NCBI GenBank assembly: GCA_923172585.1
Contig: OV298644.1
Span: forward strand, 248,976-312,975
Reading direction: 5' to 3'
From: Haemophilus influenzae
GTDB lineage: Bacteria; Pseudomonadota; Gammaproteobacteria; Enterobacterales; Pasteurellaceae
DNA length: 64,000 nucleotides
Made by a program: the position numbers and the translations under genes. The first letter of the stretch is position 1, and each line of letters opens with the position of its first letter. Shown here piece by piece: positions 39,483-54,095 of this stretch. The notes under the pieces are model-generated. The model did not search any database. It was given only the letters and a program-made list of their open reading frames with translations, and was not told the origin of the DNA.

Positions 39483-41279
39483 TTAAAATTTACAAAATTT
39501 AAGCAAATCCTCCACATCTTCTAACCAAAGATTTCCAATTTCATCAATCAATTCTCCACAATTAAAAACATCAGAATTTTTAGCCGCACTTTCTAAAGTA
39601 TCCGCTAATTGACGTAAATGATTTAACCCTACCGATGCCGCTGCGCCTTTAATTTTATGGGCGGTATCTTCTGTTTCTTTCATATTATCTTTTGATAATT
39701 GAGCCAGATAATTTGGCATAGTTTGTTTGAATAAAGATAAATTTTCTAAAATTTGTTTTTTTCCAAGTGTTTCTATCAGCACTAAATCAAACTGTTCTGA
39801 AAGCTCATTATCATCATTCATTTCTATAATAGATTCGCTTTCATCTGCAAAAAATTTCTGTAGACAATGGTGTAAATCCTTAATTGAAATGGGTTTACGT
39901 AATACGCCATCCATACCCATCTCTAAATATTCTTGCTCGCTTTGCATAACATTGGCGGTAAAAGCAATCATTGGCGGTAAAAAATCATAAATACCGTTTT
40001 CATAGTTCTCTCGCAAATATTGGGCAATTTCAAAACCACTCATATCTGGTAATTTAATATCGAGCAATAGAATGTCGTAAACATTTTTCTCAAATAAAGT
40101 AATCGCCTGCTTGCCATTTGTCGCAACATCAACATGATGCCCAAGTTTTTCTAAAATAGTTTTCGCAACCATAATATTGAGATCAACATCTTCTACTAAA
40201 AGAATATTCAAGAATGGTATATTTTTCTTAACGGATTCTTGTTCAGAAATTTCTTGAGCGTGGAGAGTAAGATGGAAAGTTGCGCCTTTTCCTCGCTCAC
40301 TTTCAACTGTTAAATCCCCTTCCATTAACTGAGCGAGATTTTTAGAAATAGCCAACCCAATACCGCTACCCGCACTTTGCTGGCGGCTTTCTTTCACTTG
40401 ATAATACATTTCAAAAATATGTTTTTGTTCTTCAGGTGAAATCCCCATTCCTGTATCTTTCACAATAAAATGGTAACAATCCTGATTTCTCATAATTTTA
40501 AGAATAATATTTCCCTGATCCGTAAACTTCACCGCATTACTAATTAAGTTCCACAAAATTTGGCTCAAGCGAACACGATCAAGATTCAACCAATTAGGCA
40601 AATTAGGTTCAAGCTCTAAAGAAAAAATAAGATTTTTTTCTTTGGCGAGAAAACTAGCAAAATTATAAATATCGTTTAATAAGGCGGGGAAATCTGTTGG
40701 CTGGCGATTTAATTCAATTCGGCTAGCATCAATTTTTTCCAAATCAATAATATCGCTAAAAATATAGCCTAAACTGACCGCACTTATGTTGATAGTTTTT
40801 AAATAATTACGCTGGAGATCATCCAATTCATCATCAAGTAAAATCTGGCTAAGCCCGACAATCCCATTCAATGGCGTGCGAAATTCATGGCTTATTGTGG
40901 CAAGTAAAGTACTTTTATCACGGCTATTTTTTTCTAACTTTTCCAATGCTTGGGATAATTTTTTCTGAGCAGCAATTCGCTCGGCGACCTCATTTTCCAA
41001 TCGATTAACCGAGCTAGAAAGATCAAGACGAGAATGTTCAAGTTTTTCTACTAATAAAGTGAAAAAATAAATAACAAAAGGCGCAGTGAGTAAGCCAAAA
41101 GTTACCGAACGAAAAATATCTACCCAAGATATCTGATGAACAATAAATAGACTAAATAAAATCTGAGTACAAAGGGCTAAAACCGCTAGAATCATCACGC
41201 CTAAAAGAGAAAAACGAAGACGCCCAAGACGAATAACCCAATCCACATACCTCTGAGCAAAATATTTGAAATTTTTCAT
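39483..41279 (-). CDS. arcB: Aerobic respiration control sensor kinase ArcB
   Basis: 598 residues from the ATG at 41279 after TAGGAG. Two membrane helices (about residues 25-75) with a very short periplasmic loop, then a coiled coil; histidine kinase H-box ATISHEFRTPLNGIVG; N-box NLISNAVKFTD; DTGMGIS and GSGIGLAI; receiver domain LLVEDVDLN...DILLLDIKLPDMSG; C-terminal HPt TAHKIKGAAASVGL. It lacks the PAS domain of the 778-residue E. coli protein, a known trait of Haemophilus ArcB. It senses the quinone pool and phosphorylates ArcA, encoded elsewhere. Confidence 0.93.
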   Translation of the reverse strand: MKNFKYFAQRYVDWVIRLGRLRFSLLGVMILAVLALCTQILFSLFIVHQISWVDIFRSVTFGLLTAPFVIYFFTLLVEKLEHSRLDLSSSVNRLENEVAERIAAQKKLSQALEKLEKNSRDKSTLLATISHEFRTPLNGIVGLSQILLDDELDDLQRNYLKTINISAVSLGYIFSDIIDLEKIDASRIELNRQPTDFPALLNDIYNFASFLAKEKNLIFSLELEPNLPNWLNLDRVRLSQILWNLISNAVKFTDQGNIILKIMRNQDCYHFIVKDTGMGISPEEQKHIFEMYYQVKESRQQSAGSGIGLAISKNLAQLMEGDLTVESERGKGATFHLTLHAQEISEQESVKKNIPFLNILLVEDVDLNIMVAKTILEKLGHHVDVATNGKQAITLFEKNVYDILLLDIKLPDMSGFEIAQYLRENYENGIYDFLPPMIAFTANVMQSEQEYLEMGMDGVLRKPISIKDLHHCLQKFFADESESIIEMNDDNELSEQFDLVLIETLGKKQILENLSLFKQTMPNYLAQLSKDNMKETEDTAHKIKGAAASVGLNHLRQLADTLESAAKNSDVFNCGELIDEIGNLWLEDVEDLLKFCKF

Positions 41280-41393
41280 CAAATCTCCTAAAACATTATT
41301 ATCGTTATAAAAAAAACCTGTGCATATAGGCTTTATTATATCCATAAAGTAAAAGAGATTGTTATTACTATGTGTGCGTAAGAAATGAAAAAC

Positions 41394-41981
41394 TTAATCT
41401 TTATTAATTATCTGTTTGACTAAAATTTGTAATTCAGGAATAACTTGCTCTTCAAACCAAGGATTCTTTGTTACCCAAAGCTGATTACGTCGGGAAGGAT
41501 GCACGAGAGGCATAAAGTGCGGTAAGAATTGACGATAATTTTTAACAGTGTTAGTTACATTATCTTTATTTTCGGGTAAATAATATTTCTGTGCATATTG
41601 CCCAATAAGAATAGTGAGCTGAATATTAGGTAGATTCCCTAAAATCATTGGATGCCATCTTTCTGCAAAACCTTGACGAGGTGGTAAGTCACCCGATTTA
41701 CCTTTTCCAGGATAATAGAAATCCATGGGAAGAACCGCAAATATCCCAGAATTATAAAAATAATCGTAATCTACTCCCAACCATTCTCGCAGACGATCAC
41801 CGCTTTTATCATTCCAATACAAACGAGATTGCTCAGCTTTTACCCCAGGAGCTTGACCAACAATATTAATTCGAGCTGTTTTAGGCGCCGAAAATAAAGG
41901 GAAAATTCCACGTTCTGTAAAATCTTTATTTTGAGGATCAGCGATAATACTTGAAGTTATTTCGTCTAAATTTTTAATCAT
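41394..41981 (-). CDS. Uracil-DNA glycosylase superfamily protein
   Basis: 195 residues starting MIKNLDEITSSIIADP; a longer in-frame reading is AT-rich and unlikely. The family motif 1, NIVGQAPGVKAEQSRLYWND, and the late motif LVHPSRRNQLW (His-Pro-Ser) are clear, and FAVLPMDFYYPGKGKSGDLPP lies between. It resembles the COG1573-like group rather than Ung. It likely removes uracil or related bases, but activity has to be inferred. No Fe-S cysteines are seen. Confidence 0.8.
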   Translation of the reverse strand: MIKNLDEITSSIIADPQNKDFTERGIFPLFSAPKTARINIVGQAPGVKAEQSRLYWNDKSGDRLREWLGVDYDYFYNSGIFAVLPMDFYYPGKGKSGDLPPRQGFAERWHPMILGNLPNIQLTILIGQYAQKYYLPENKDNVTNTVKNYRQFLPHFMPLVHPSRRNQLWVTKNPWFEEQVIPELQILVKQIINKD

Positions 41982-42177
41982 AATAGATGAGATTAGAAAT
42001 AAGTGTATAAAGTCTATTTGAAAAATATGAAAAATCAAAACTCTAAATGATGTAAATAGGTATATTTATTAAAACTATATTGTAGGCAATACAAAACTAA
42101 AAACTTGATATTGAAATACAATCTCTATTTTCTACTTTAATCCTTTTCATGAAATAATGAGTAAATTCCCAAAAGCT

Positions 42178-42206
42178 AAAACCCCATATCTTTCGACACG
42201 GGGTTC
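42178..42206 (-). terminator. Terminator of the rRNA operon
   Basis: AAACCCCAT...TCTTTCGA...ACGGGGTT forms a GC stem just beyond 5S; on the minus strand it leads into TTTTAGCTTTT. Confidence 0.75.
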
Positions 42207-42241
42207 TTCTGTTTTTATTTAACCTAGATAAGTATTTGGTA

Positions 42242-42358
42242 ACCTGGCGGTGCCCTACTCTCACATGGGGAAACCCCACACTACCATCGGCATTACAGCG
42301 TTTCACTTCTGAGTTCGGTATGGTCTCAGGTGGGTCCACCGCACTATCGCCGCCAGGA
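42242..42358 (-). rRNA. rrf: 5S ribosomal RNA
   Basis: Minus-strand sequence starts TCCTGGCGGCGATAGTGCGG and ends CACCGCCAGGTT, with the central ACCGAACTCAGAAGTGAAAC typical of 5S. About 117 nt; ends are approximate. It is last in the operon after 23S. Confidence 0.95.
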
Positions 42359-42933
42359 TAATTCTTTGATAACTCGTCTTTTCTCTTTTATCTCTCGTTC
42401 TTTTATCTCTCGTTACTCAGTCTTTCCTCTACCTTTCACTCCTTCTTATTGGTCACAAGCTGAACCCGATTTTCTTTCTATTAAGTCTTCTATACTTACT
42501 TTTCTTTGTTTAGTCTTTTACTTCGGTTTCCGCTCTACTTTTATTTGCTTCGCTTTTCATCTCTTACTTCACTTAGCTCCCAAAAACACTTGAGCGTTGT
42601 ATAGTTAAGCCTCTCGGGCAATTAGTATCTGTTAGCTCAATGTATCACTACACTTACACACCTGACCTATCTACGTCGTAGTCTACAACAACCCTTACTG
42701 ACTTAAAGTCAGGGATGACTCATCTCTTGGCAAGTTTCGTGCTTAGATGCTTTCAGCACTTATCTCTTCCGCATTTAGCTACCCAGCAATGCCTCTGGCG
42801 AGACAACTGGAACACCAGTGATGCGTCCACTCCGGTCCTCTCGTACTAGGAGCAGCCCCAATCAATCATCCAACGCCCACGGCAGATAGGGACCGAACTG
42901 TCTCACGACGTTCTAAACCCAGCTCGCGTACCA

Positions 42934-42967
<34 letters not shown>

Positions 42968-42968
42968 A

Positions 42969-43011
<43 letters not shown>

Positions 43012-43040
43012 ACCGCCGTCGATATGAACTCTTGGGCGGT

Positions 43041-43096
<56 letters not shown>

Positions 43097-43097
43097 A

Positions 43098-43150
<53 letters not shown>

Positions 43151-43522
43151 GCAGTTAAGCTTGCTTATACCATTGCACTAACCTCACGATGTCCGACCGT
43201 GATTAGCAAACCTTCGTGCTCCTCCGTTACGCTTTGGGAGGAGACCGCTCCAGTCAAACTACCCACCAGACACTGTCCGAGACCACGTTTCGCAATCTTC
43301 GTTAGAACATCAAACGTTAAAGGGTGGTATTTCAAGGATGACTCCACAATCACTGGCGTGACTGCTTCTAAGTCTCCCACCTATCCTACACATCAAAATT
43401 CAATGTTCAGTGTCAAGCTATAGTAAAGGTTCACGGGGTCTTTCCGTCTAGCCGCGGGTACACCGCATCTTCACGGCGATTTCAATTTCACTGAGTCTCG
43501 GGTGGAGACAGCCTGGCCATCA

Positions 43523-43604
<82 letters not shown>

Positions 43605-44320
43605 TGGGGCTTCGATCAGGTGCTTCTCTTGCGATGACACCATCAATTAACCTTCCAGCACCGGGCAGGCATCACACCCTATACGTCCACTTTCGTGTTT
43701 GCAGAGTGCTGTGTTTTTAATAAACAGTTGCAGCCAGCTGGTATCTTCGACCGGTTCAACCTTCGCGCGCTAGGGATTACAATCTACGCCGGCGCACCTT
43801 CTCCCGAAGTTACAGTGCTATTTTGCCTAGTTCCTTCACCCGAGTTCTCTCAAGCGCCTCAGTATTCTCTACCTGACCACCTGTGTCGGGTTTCAGTACG
43901 GTTTAGTAAAGCCTTTCGCTTAGTGGCTTTTCCTGGAAGCGTCGTATCAATTACTTCAGCTCCGTAGAGCCTCGTCATCATCTCTCTGTGTTAAGGAAGT
44001 CCGGATTTGCCTAAACTTCCCACCTATCATCTTAAACGCACATATCCAACAGTGCGATAACCTAACCTACTCCGTCCCCACATCGCAGCTTTACCAAGTA
44101 CAGGAATATTAACCTGTTTCCCATCGACTACGCATTTCAGCCTCGCCTTAGGATCCGACTCACCCTGCCTCGATTAACGTTGGACAGCAACCATTGGTCT
44201 TCCGACGAACGGGTTTTTCACCCGTTTTATCGTTACTTATGTCAGCATTCGCACTTGTGATACGTCCAGCCCACCTCTCGATGAACCTTCATCCGCTTAC
44301 ACAATGCTCACCTACTCAAC

Positions 44321-44445
44321 AGGCGAATCACTAATCATCCTTACTCTACGATGCCCGACTCAACGTTCCGATTGCTTGAACAACCTTTCATGACGCTTCG
44401 CGCTATTCCAGGTTGTTAATCGTAAGGCGTATTAGTGATACGCCT
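44321..44445 (-). other. 23S intervening sequence in helix 45
   Basis: Where E. coli has a short helix of about 20 nt, this gene has 125 nt closed by a nearly perfect 15-bp stem (AGGCGAATCACTAAT / ATTAGTGATACGCCT). Inside is a further stem (GAACAACCT / AGGTTGTT). Haemophilus 23S intervening sequences at this site are excised by RNase III without religation, giving fragmented rRNA. Confidence 0.85.
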
Positions 44446-45063
44446 GATGCCGCAGCTTCGGTACTATATTTCAGCCCCGTTACATCTTACGCGCAGGCCG
44501 ACTCGACTAGTGAGCTACCACGCTTTCTTTACATGATGGCTGCTTCTAAGCCAACATCCTAGCTGTCTACGCCTTTCCACTTCGTGTCCCACTTAATATA
44601 GACTTGAGGACCTTAGCTGGCGGTCTAGGTTGCTTCCCTCTACACGACGGACGTTAGCACCCTCCTTGTGTCTCCTGAGTATCACTCTTTGGTATTCGTA
44701 GTTTGCATCGGGTTGGTAATCCAGGATGGACCCCTAGCCGAAACAGTGCTCTACCCCCAATGGTGTCAGCTCATGGCTCTACCTCAATAGATTTCTGGGA
44801 GTACCAGCTATCTCCCGGTTTGATTGGCCTTTCACCCCCAGCCACAAGTCATCCGCTAATTTTTCAACATTAGTCGATTCGGTCCTCCAGCTAGTGTTAC
44901 CCAACCTTCAACCTGCCCATGGCTAGATCACCGGGTCTCGAGTCTATACCTTGCAACTTTTCGCACAGTTAAGACTCGGTTTCCCTTCGGCTCCCTTATT
45001 CAGTTAACCTTGCTACAACCTATAAGTCGCTGACCCATTATACAAAAGGTTCGCAGTTACTCC

Positions 45064-45168
45064 ATCACTTAATCCCACTGCTTCATTTGGTTCCTTTGAT
45101 TCGCTTAACTCCTCTTACCATTATATAACTGCGGTTGCTTTTCATCAGATACCAGTCGACTAGGTGAT
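45064..45168 (-). other. 23S intervening sequence in helix 25
   Basis: The E. coli helix-25 hairpin of about 22 nt is replaced by about 105 nt. The base of the insert pairs (ATCACTTA / TAGGTGAT, one G-U). Flanks (TACAAAAGGTTCGCAG and CTCCCACTGCTTGTACG) are normal 23S. It matches the known helix-25 class of Haemophilus intervening sequence. Confidence 0.82.
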
Positions 45169-45941
45169 CTCGCTCCCACTGCTTGTACGTACAAGGTTTC
45201 AGGTTCTATTTCACTCCCTTCACCGGGGTTCTTTTCGCCTTTCCTTCACAGTACTGGTTCACTATCGGTCAATCAGGAGTATTTAGCCTTGGAGGATGGT
45301 CCCCCTTCTTCAAACAGGATATCACGTGTCCCGCCCTACTTCTCGTTAGCTTAGTACCACAATATGGTTTTTAGATACGGGATTATCACCCTCTTTGATT
45401 GTGCTTCCCAACACATTCTCCTAACTATACTGCTATCACTTACTGGCTCTTTCGCTTTCGCTCGCCGCTACTGACGAAATCTCGGTTGATTTCTTTTCCT
45501 CGGGGTACTTAGATGTTTCAGTTCTCCAGGTTTGCCTCAACAAGCCATGAATTCACTTGTTGATAGTAGATTCTTCATCTACTGGGTTTCCCCATTCGGA
45601 TATCTTGGATTAAACGCCTCTCATCGACTCATCCAAGCTTTTCGCAGATTAGCACGTCCTTCTTCGCCTCTGATTGCCAAGGCATCCACCTTGTACGCTT
45701 AGTCACTTAACTATACAACCTCAAATGTTTTCAACCACTTTACATTTTCACTTCAAAGTGCGGTCAATTTGATGCGTATTTTCATTTAACTAAACACTTG
45801 ATTGCTGTTTGTTCAATCAAGATTTTATGCAAAACAGGTTTTGTTTTTAGAGTTTCCTTTTCAGTTCCCTCTTTCACTTTCCTGTCTTGCCTACTCAGAC
45901 TTTCTCTCGAAAATCTCTTGTTTTCAGCTTGTTTCCAATTT

Positions 45942-45952
45942 TTTAAAGAACA
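45942..45952 (-). promoter_or_regulatory. BoxA antitermination site before 23S
   Basis: Minus-strand TGTTCTTTAAA matches the rRNA boxA consensus (TGCTCTTTAAC) in the 16S-23S spacer. It binds NusB/NusE to make the transcription complex resist Rho. Confidence 0.7.
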
Positions 45953-45995
45953 GTTGATAAAACTTTTCAGTTATCATCGTTAAATAAACTAAAAC

Positions 45996-46036
45996 AAAAT
46001 TAAAATTAAAATTAAAATTAAACTTAAACTTAAAAC
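45996..46036. repeat. Tandem AAAATT-type hexamer repeats in the rRNA spacer
   Basis: About six to seven near-identical 6-bp units (ATTAAA, drifting to ACTTAAA) lie between tRNA-Ala and 23S. The remaining spacer (45713-45995, 46037-46129) is AT-rich processing-stem sequence without a gene. Confidence 0.7.
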
Positions 46037-46129
46037 TAAGAATAAAATAACCTAATATTTAAAATAGCTTAATCACTACCTTAATACTTTATTAATTTGT
46101 CTTTTTCTAATTTACTTAACGATGATAAG

Positions 46130-46205
46130 TGGTGGAGATAAGCGGGATCGAACCGCTGACCTCCTGCGTGCAAGGCAGGCGCTCTCCCAGCTGAGCTATA
46201 TCCCC
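46130..46205 (-). tRNA. tRNA-Ala (anticodon TGC)
   Basis: 76 nt on the minus strand, GGGGATATAGCTCAGCTGGG...CTTGCACGC...TTATCTCCACCA, with encoded CCA. The acceptor stem GGGGATA/TATCTCC pairs with one wobble. It is located in the 16S-23S spacer. Confidence 0.97.
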
Positions 46206-46290
46206 ATTTCATCATAATTTAATAACTAATCATTTATGTCTTAGTTATTAGTTATTTACACTACACCTTTCGTTTCACTCACTCTCAGAG

Positions 46291-46367
<77 letters not shown>

Positions 46368-46446
46368 AAGGGTAATGTTTTCTTCTGCTCATTTGTCCAC
46401 AACTATCAGCCAATCTGTGTGAGCACTCGCTGTCTCTCGTCTTCAG

Positions 46447-47985
<1,539 letters not shown>

Positions 47986-48140
47986 CAAGTTCAATCGCTC
48001 AATAAACTGCTTAGCTATACATAAAACACTACTTAAAAAAGTAATGATGAATTTTCAGTTAAGCACCTATTAAGACTTCAAAATTAAAAATAGTTTTAAA
48101 ACAAGTCAATCAACAAGTGCCCACACAGATTGTCTGATAT

Positions 48141-48154
48141 ATTGTTAAAGAACA
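48141..48154 (-). promoter_or_regulatory. BoxA antitermination site in the rRNA leader
   Basis: Minus-strand TGTTCTTTAACAAT lies about 160 nt upstream of 16S, as in other gammaproteobacterial rrn leaders. Confidence 0.75.
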
Positions 48155-48217
48155 AAAAATAACGACGCACTTGGAAACTTAAAAAACTTCACAACAGCGC
48201 GTCGTTGTGTGCGGTGC

Positions 48218-48245
48218 ATTATAGGGATTTTCAAATCCCTTGCAA
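48218..48245 (-). promoter_or_regulatory. rRNA operon promoter P1
   Basis: On the minus strand a -35 TTGCAA (48240-48245), a 16-bp spacer and a perfect -10 TATAAT (48218-48223) are followed by a GC-rich discriminator, GCACCGCAC. Upstream (48246-48300) are A/T tracts like an UP element. The discriminator fits stringent control by ppGpp. Confidence 0.85.
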
Positions 48246-48342
48246 GTACTTTTTGTAAAAATATTTTAAAAAATGATCTTTTGATGGAAATATAAACATT
48301 TTATTAAAAAGTGCGGTTAGAATAGTCAAACTTTTATTGCTA

Positions 48343-49251
<909 letters not shown>

Positions 49252-49353
49252 TCATTCCTTATGGCAAATAGTATGAAAATCATAGCATAAATCCTAAAAT
49301 TTCGTTTTCAAAATAAAGTAAAATCTGTATAATCCCACCGCAATATTTTTTAA

Positions 49354-50844
<1,491 letters not shown>

Positions 50845-50850
50845 TCTTTA

Positions 50851-50873
50851 AGGTGGGCTTTAGCCTGCCTTTT
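50851..50873 (+). repeat. Partial REP-like hairpin between guaB and guaA
   Basis: AGGTGGGCTTTAGCCTGCCT folds as a 9-bp stem with two G-U pairs. Its core GGTGGGCTTTAGCC matches half of the palindromes at 33.0 and 34.3 kb. It may modulate guaBA read-through. Confidence 0.5.
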
Positions 50874-50953
50874 GCTGTTTAAAGTGCGGTTAGTTTTTGC
50901 AAAGTTTTAAATAATATGAACCGCTTACACTATCAATAATAAGAGCATTATAA

Positions 50954-52525
50954 ATGACAAATATCCACAATCACAAAATCCTAATCCTCGACTTTGGTTC
51001 ACAATACACTCAACTGATTGCACGTCGTGTGCGTGAAATCGGTGTGTACTGTGAACTTTGGGCTTGGGATGTAACCGAACAACAAATCCGTGAATTTGCT
51101 CCAACGGGTATCATTCTTTCTGGCAGCCCTGAAAGCACAACTGAAGAAAATAGCCCTCGTGCACCGGAATATGTATTTAATGCTGGTGTACCAGTATTAG
51201 GCGTTTGCTATGGAATGCAAACGATGGCAATGCAACTTGGCGGTTTAACCGAAACTTCTGACCACCGAGAGTTCGGCTATGCTTCCGTTTCTCTTGAAAA
51301 TTCAACCGCACTTTTTGCAAATTTAAACGATAATTCGACCGCTTCTGAGCCGAAGTTAGACGTTTGGATGAGCCACGGCGATAAAGTAACGCGCTTACCA
51401 GAAAACTTCAAAGTAACTGGCACAACGCCAACCTGCCCAATTGCTGCAATGTCGGATGAAAATCGTCGTTTCTACGGCGTACAATTCCACCCTGAAGTAA
51501 CGCATACTAAAAAAGGCTTGGAATTATTAACCAACTTCGTAGTAAACATCTGTGGTTGCGAAACTAAATGGACAGCTGAAAACATTATCGAAGATGCCGT
51601 TGCTCGCATTAAAGAGCAAGTGGGCGATGATGAAGTGATTTTAGGCTTATCTGGTGGTGTGGACTCTTCTGTTGTTGCATTACTTTTACACCGTGCTATC
51701 GGCAAAAACTTACACTGCGTATTTGTGGATAACGGTTTACTCCGCTTACACGAAGGCGACCAAGTCATGGAAATGTTTGGCGATAAATTCGGTTTAAACA
51801 TCACTCGTGTTGATGCTGAAAGTCGTTTCTTAGGCGAACTTGCAGGCGTATCGGATCCTGAAGCGAAACGTAAAATTATCGGTAAAGTGTTCGTGGATGT
51901 ATTCAATGATGAATCGAAAAAACTCACTAATGTGAAATGGTTAGCACAAGGTACGATCTACCCTGATGTCATCGAATCTGCAGCCAGCAAAACAGGCAAA
52001 GCCCACGTAATTAAATCACACCACAATGTAGGTGGCTTACCAGACTATATGAAACTTGGCTTAGTTGAACCTTTACGTGAATTATTTAAAGATGAGGTAC
52101 GTAAAATCGGTTTAACATTAGGCTTACCAGCTGAAATGATCAACCGCCACCCATTCCCTGGCCCTGGTTTAGGCGTGCGAGTATTAGGCGAAGTGAAAAA
52201 AGAATACTGTGATTTATTACGCCGTGCGGATGCGATCTTTATCGAAGAATTACGCAACAGCGGTTGGTATGAAAAAACCAGCCAAGCGTTCAGCGTGTTC
52301 CTGCCTGTGAAATCTGTAGGCGTAATGGGCGATGGCCGTAAATACGATTGGGTTATTTCCCTACGCGCAGTAGAAACAATCGATTTTATGACCGCACATT
52401 GGGCACATTTGCCTTATGATTTATTAGGTAAAGTGTCTAACCGCATCATTAACGAAGTGAACGGCATTTCCCGCGTCGTGTACGACATCAGCGGAAAACC
52501 ACCCGCAACAATCGAGTGGGAATAG
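50954..52525 (+). CDS. guaA: GMP synthase (glutamine-hydrolysing)
   Basis: 523 residues. N-terminal glutamine amidotransferase: [18 protein letters not shown], catalytic Cys in [13 protein letters not shown], His and Glu in [11 protein letters not shown]. The ATP pyrophosphatase domain has [16 protein letters not shown] (PP-loop) and the C-terminal dimerisation part [15 protein letters not shown]. It converts XMP to GMP. It probably shares the guaB transcript. Confidence 0.97.
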   Translation: MTNIHNHKILILDFGSQYTQLIARRVREIGVYCELWAWDVTEQQIREFAPTGIILSGSPESTTEENSPRAPEYVFNAGVPVLGVCYGMQTMAMQLGGLTETSDHREFGYASVSLENSTALFANLNDNSTASEPKLDVWMSHGDKVTRLPENFKVTGTTPTCPIAAMSDENRRFYGVQFHPEVTHTKKGLELLTNFVVNICGCETKWTAENIIEDAVARIKEQVGDDEVILGLSGGVDSSVVALLLHRAIGKNLHCVFVDNGLLRLHEGDQVMEMFGDKFGLNITRVDAESRFLGELAGVSDPEAKRKIIGKVFVDVFNDESKKLTNVKWLAQGTIYPDVIESAASKTGKAHVIKSHHNVGGLPDYMKLGLVEPLRELFKDEVRKIGLTLGLPAEMINRHPFPGPGLGVRVLGEVKKEYCDLLRRADAIFIEELRNSGWYEKTSQAFSVFLPVKSVGVMGDGRKYDWVISLRAVETIDFMTAHWAHLPYDLLGKVSNRIINEVNGISRVVYDISGKPPATIEWE

Positions 52526-52571
52526 AAAATCTCTATTTCAGATAATTTCTAATTATTTCAGTAACTTTAAT

Positions 52572-52603
52572 AAGTGCGGTTAATTTTCACCGCACTTTAT
52601 TTT
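52572..52603. terminator. Paired uptake-sequence terminator between guaA and the RarD-like gene
   Basis: AAGTGCGGT and ACCGCACTT face each other across 8 nt, followed by ATTTTTG on the plus strand. The repaired RarD-like frame ends inside this element. Confidence 0.8.
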
Positions 52604-53476
52604 TGTTTAAAAGCCCTTCTATGCCAATCACAATGAGACTTAACCAAATAGGCACATAAGTAAAATAGTCGCTTGTGGTTATTTGATTATCTAGCACAAA
52701 GACAGCTATTAAAAAAGCAATATGGGTTCAATATAACTCAACACCGCAAAAATACTAACTGGAATTTGTTGGCTGGATTTTAAGTTGGCTGAAAGCGAAA
52801 TCGCACTCACAATACCAAGTGCTGGTAGCAATAACCAATAACGATATTCTTGCGTAACCAAAGAAAGCGTATCGCTTTGAGAAAGAATATAAATAAAACA
52901 AGGAATCGAAATTAAAATAATATCCAATGTAATTCCTTGTAGAGCAGGGATTTTCATCAATTTACGGCTTAGATAATAAAATGGATAAACCGTACAAACC
53001 CACAAACTTGTCCATGAAAAACTTTGAGTGTGCCATAATTCATGTGCAACACCGCAGGCAGCCAGTAAAAGCGCGATTTTCTGAATAAATGATAAGCATT
53101 CTTTTAACCAAGCCCATCCTAAAACAGCCATAATCAGCGGAAAAAGAAAATATCCCATCGCAATATTTATCCCTTCGCCATTTAGCGGCGCCCACATAAA
53201 GAGCCAGAATTGACTTCCCGCATCTAATGTCCCCAGTAAAAATAAAACCCAACGCGTCCAACTTTTTCCTAAAGTTATCGTGATTAGAGACAAAAGAGAG
53301 CGGCAACCAATAGTCGGGAATAAAATTAAAAGTAACCCAAAGATCATGGTCAGCATACGCCACGCAAAAACATCCGTTCCGCTAAGTGGTTGAAGCCATA
53401 TACTAAATAAATACAATATGCCAAATAAACATTGTGAAAAAATGCACAATAATACGCCTTGAATGACTACTTTCAT
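52587..53476 (-). pseudogene. RarD-like DMT-superfamily permease with one frameshift
   Basis: Starts MKVVIQGVLLCIFSQCLFG after GAGGTT. The open frame stops at VLSYIEPILLF because of a run of six A on the plus strand (52711-52716). One more base gives LLFLIAVFVLDNQITTSDYF ... GIEGLLNKNKVR and a stop at 52587, 296 residues, the normal RarD size. About ten membrane helices; the EamA-like SYIEPILLF motif lies near the end. Transport substrate unknown. It is divergent from an Lrp-type gene, which may regulate it. Confidence 0.82.
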
Positions 53477-53595
53477 TTTGAACCTCATCTCATCAATGTG
53501 ATTATTATAAAAGCCCAAGGCAATAAAAAATCTCAACTTTATTTTTTATTGTGATAATATTTTTCTCAATAGTTACATTTTTGAGAAATTATCTT

Positions 53596-54057
53596 ATGCA
53601 AACACTGGATAAATTAGATCGTCATATTTTGAATGTATTACAACAAGATGCCATGATTCCGTTAAAAGAACTGTCAGAGAAAGTGAATAGTTCCGTTGCA
53701 ACCTGTCAACGACGTGTGCAATCATTAACTGATTCAGGCGTTATTACAAAACGAGTTGCAGTTGTTTCCCCAAAAGCCGTTGGGCGTACGATTAGCGTAT
53801 TTGTCATGGTCGAAATGGATAATCAACATTCTTATTATCAAGAGCAATTTGAACGGAAAATGCGTCAAGAAGACGAAGTGGTAAGCTGTTACGAAATCTC
53901 AGGGGACTATGATTTTATGCTGCTACTCCATGCAAAAGATATGGAAAGCTATCACGCATTCACACGCCGAGTATTGACGGGTGAATTTCATGTAAGAACT
54001 TATAAAAGTTTATTTGTAATGAATTTTACCAAAGCAGATAGTGGAATTATCTTATAG
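53596..54057 (+). CDS. Lrp/AsnC-family transcriptional regulator
   Basis: 153 residues starting MQTLDKLDRHILNVLQQDAM; the in-frame extension upstream is AT-rich and not family-like. N-terminal helix-turn-helix (LKELSEKVNSSVATCQRRVQSLTDSGVI) and C-terminal RAM ligand-binding domain (VVSCYEISGDYDFMLLLHAKDMESYHAF). Such proteins respond to amino acids. The divergent neighbour is a permease, so control of amino-acid-related export or import is a fair guess. Confidence 0.88.
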   Translation: MQTLDKLDRHILNVLQQDAMIPLKELSEKVNSSVATCQRRVQSLTDSGVITKRVAVVSPKAVGRTISVFVMVEMDNQHSYYQEQFERKMRQEDEVVSCYEISGDYDFMLLLHAKDMESYHAFTRRVLTGEFHVRTYKSLFVMNFTKADSGIIL

Positions 54058-54060
54058 AAC

Positions 54061-54087
54061 AAGTGCGGTAAATTTTTACCGCACTTT
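54061..54087. terminator. Paired uptake-sequence terminator
   Basis: AAGTGCGGTAAA pairs with TTTACCGCACTT right after the Lrp-type gene; it sits between two convergent genes, this one and nhaA. Confidence 0.85.
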
Positions 54088-54095
54088 GTGTATGA

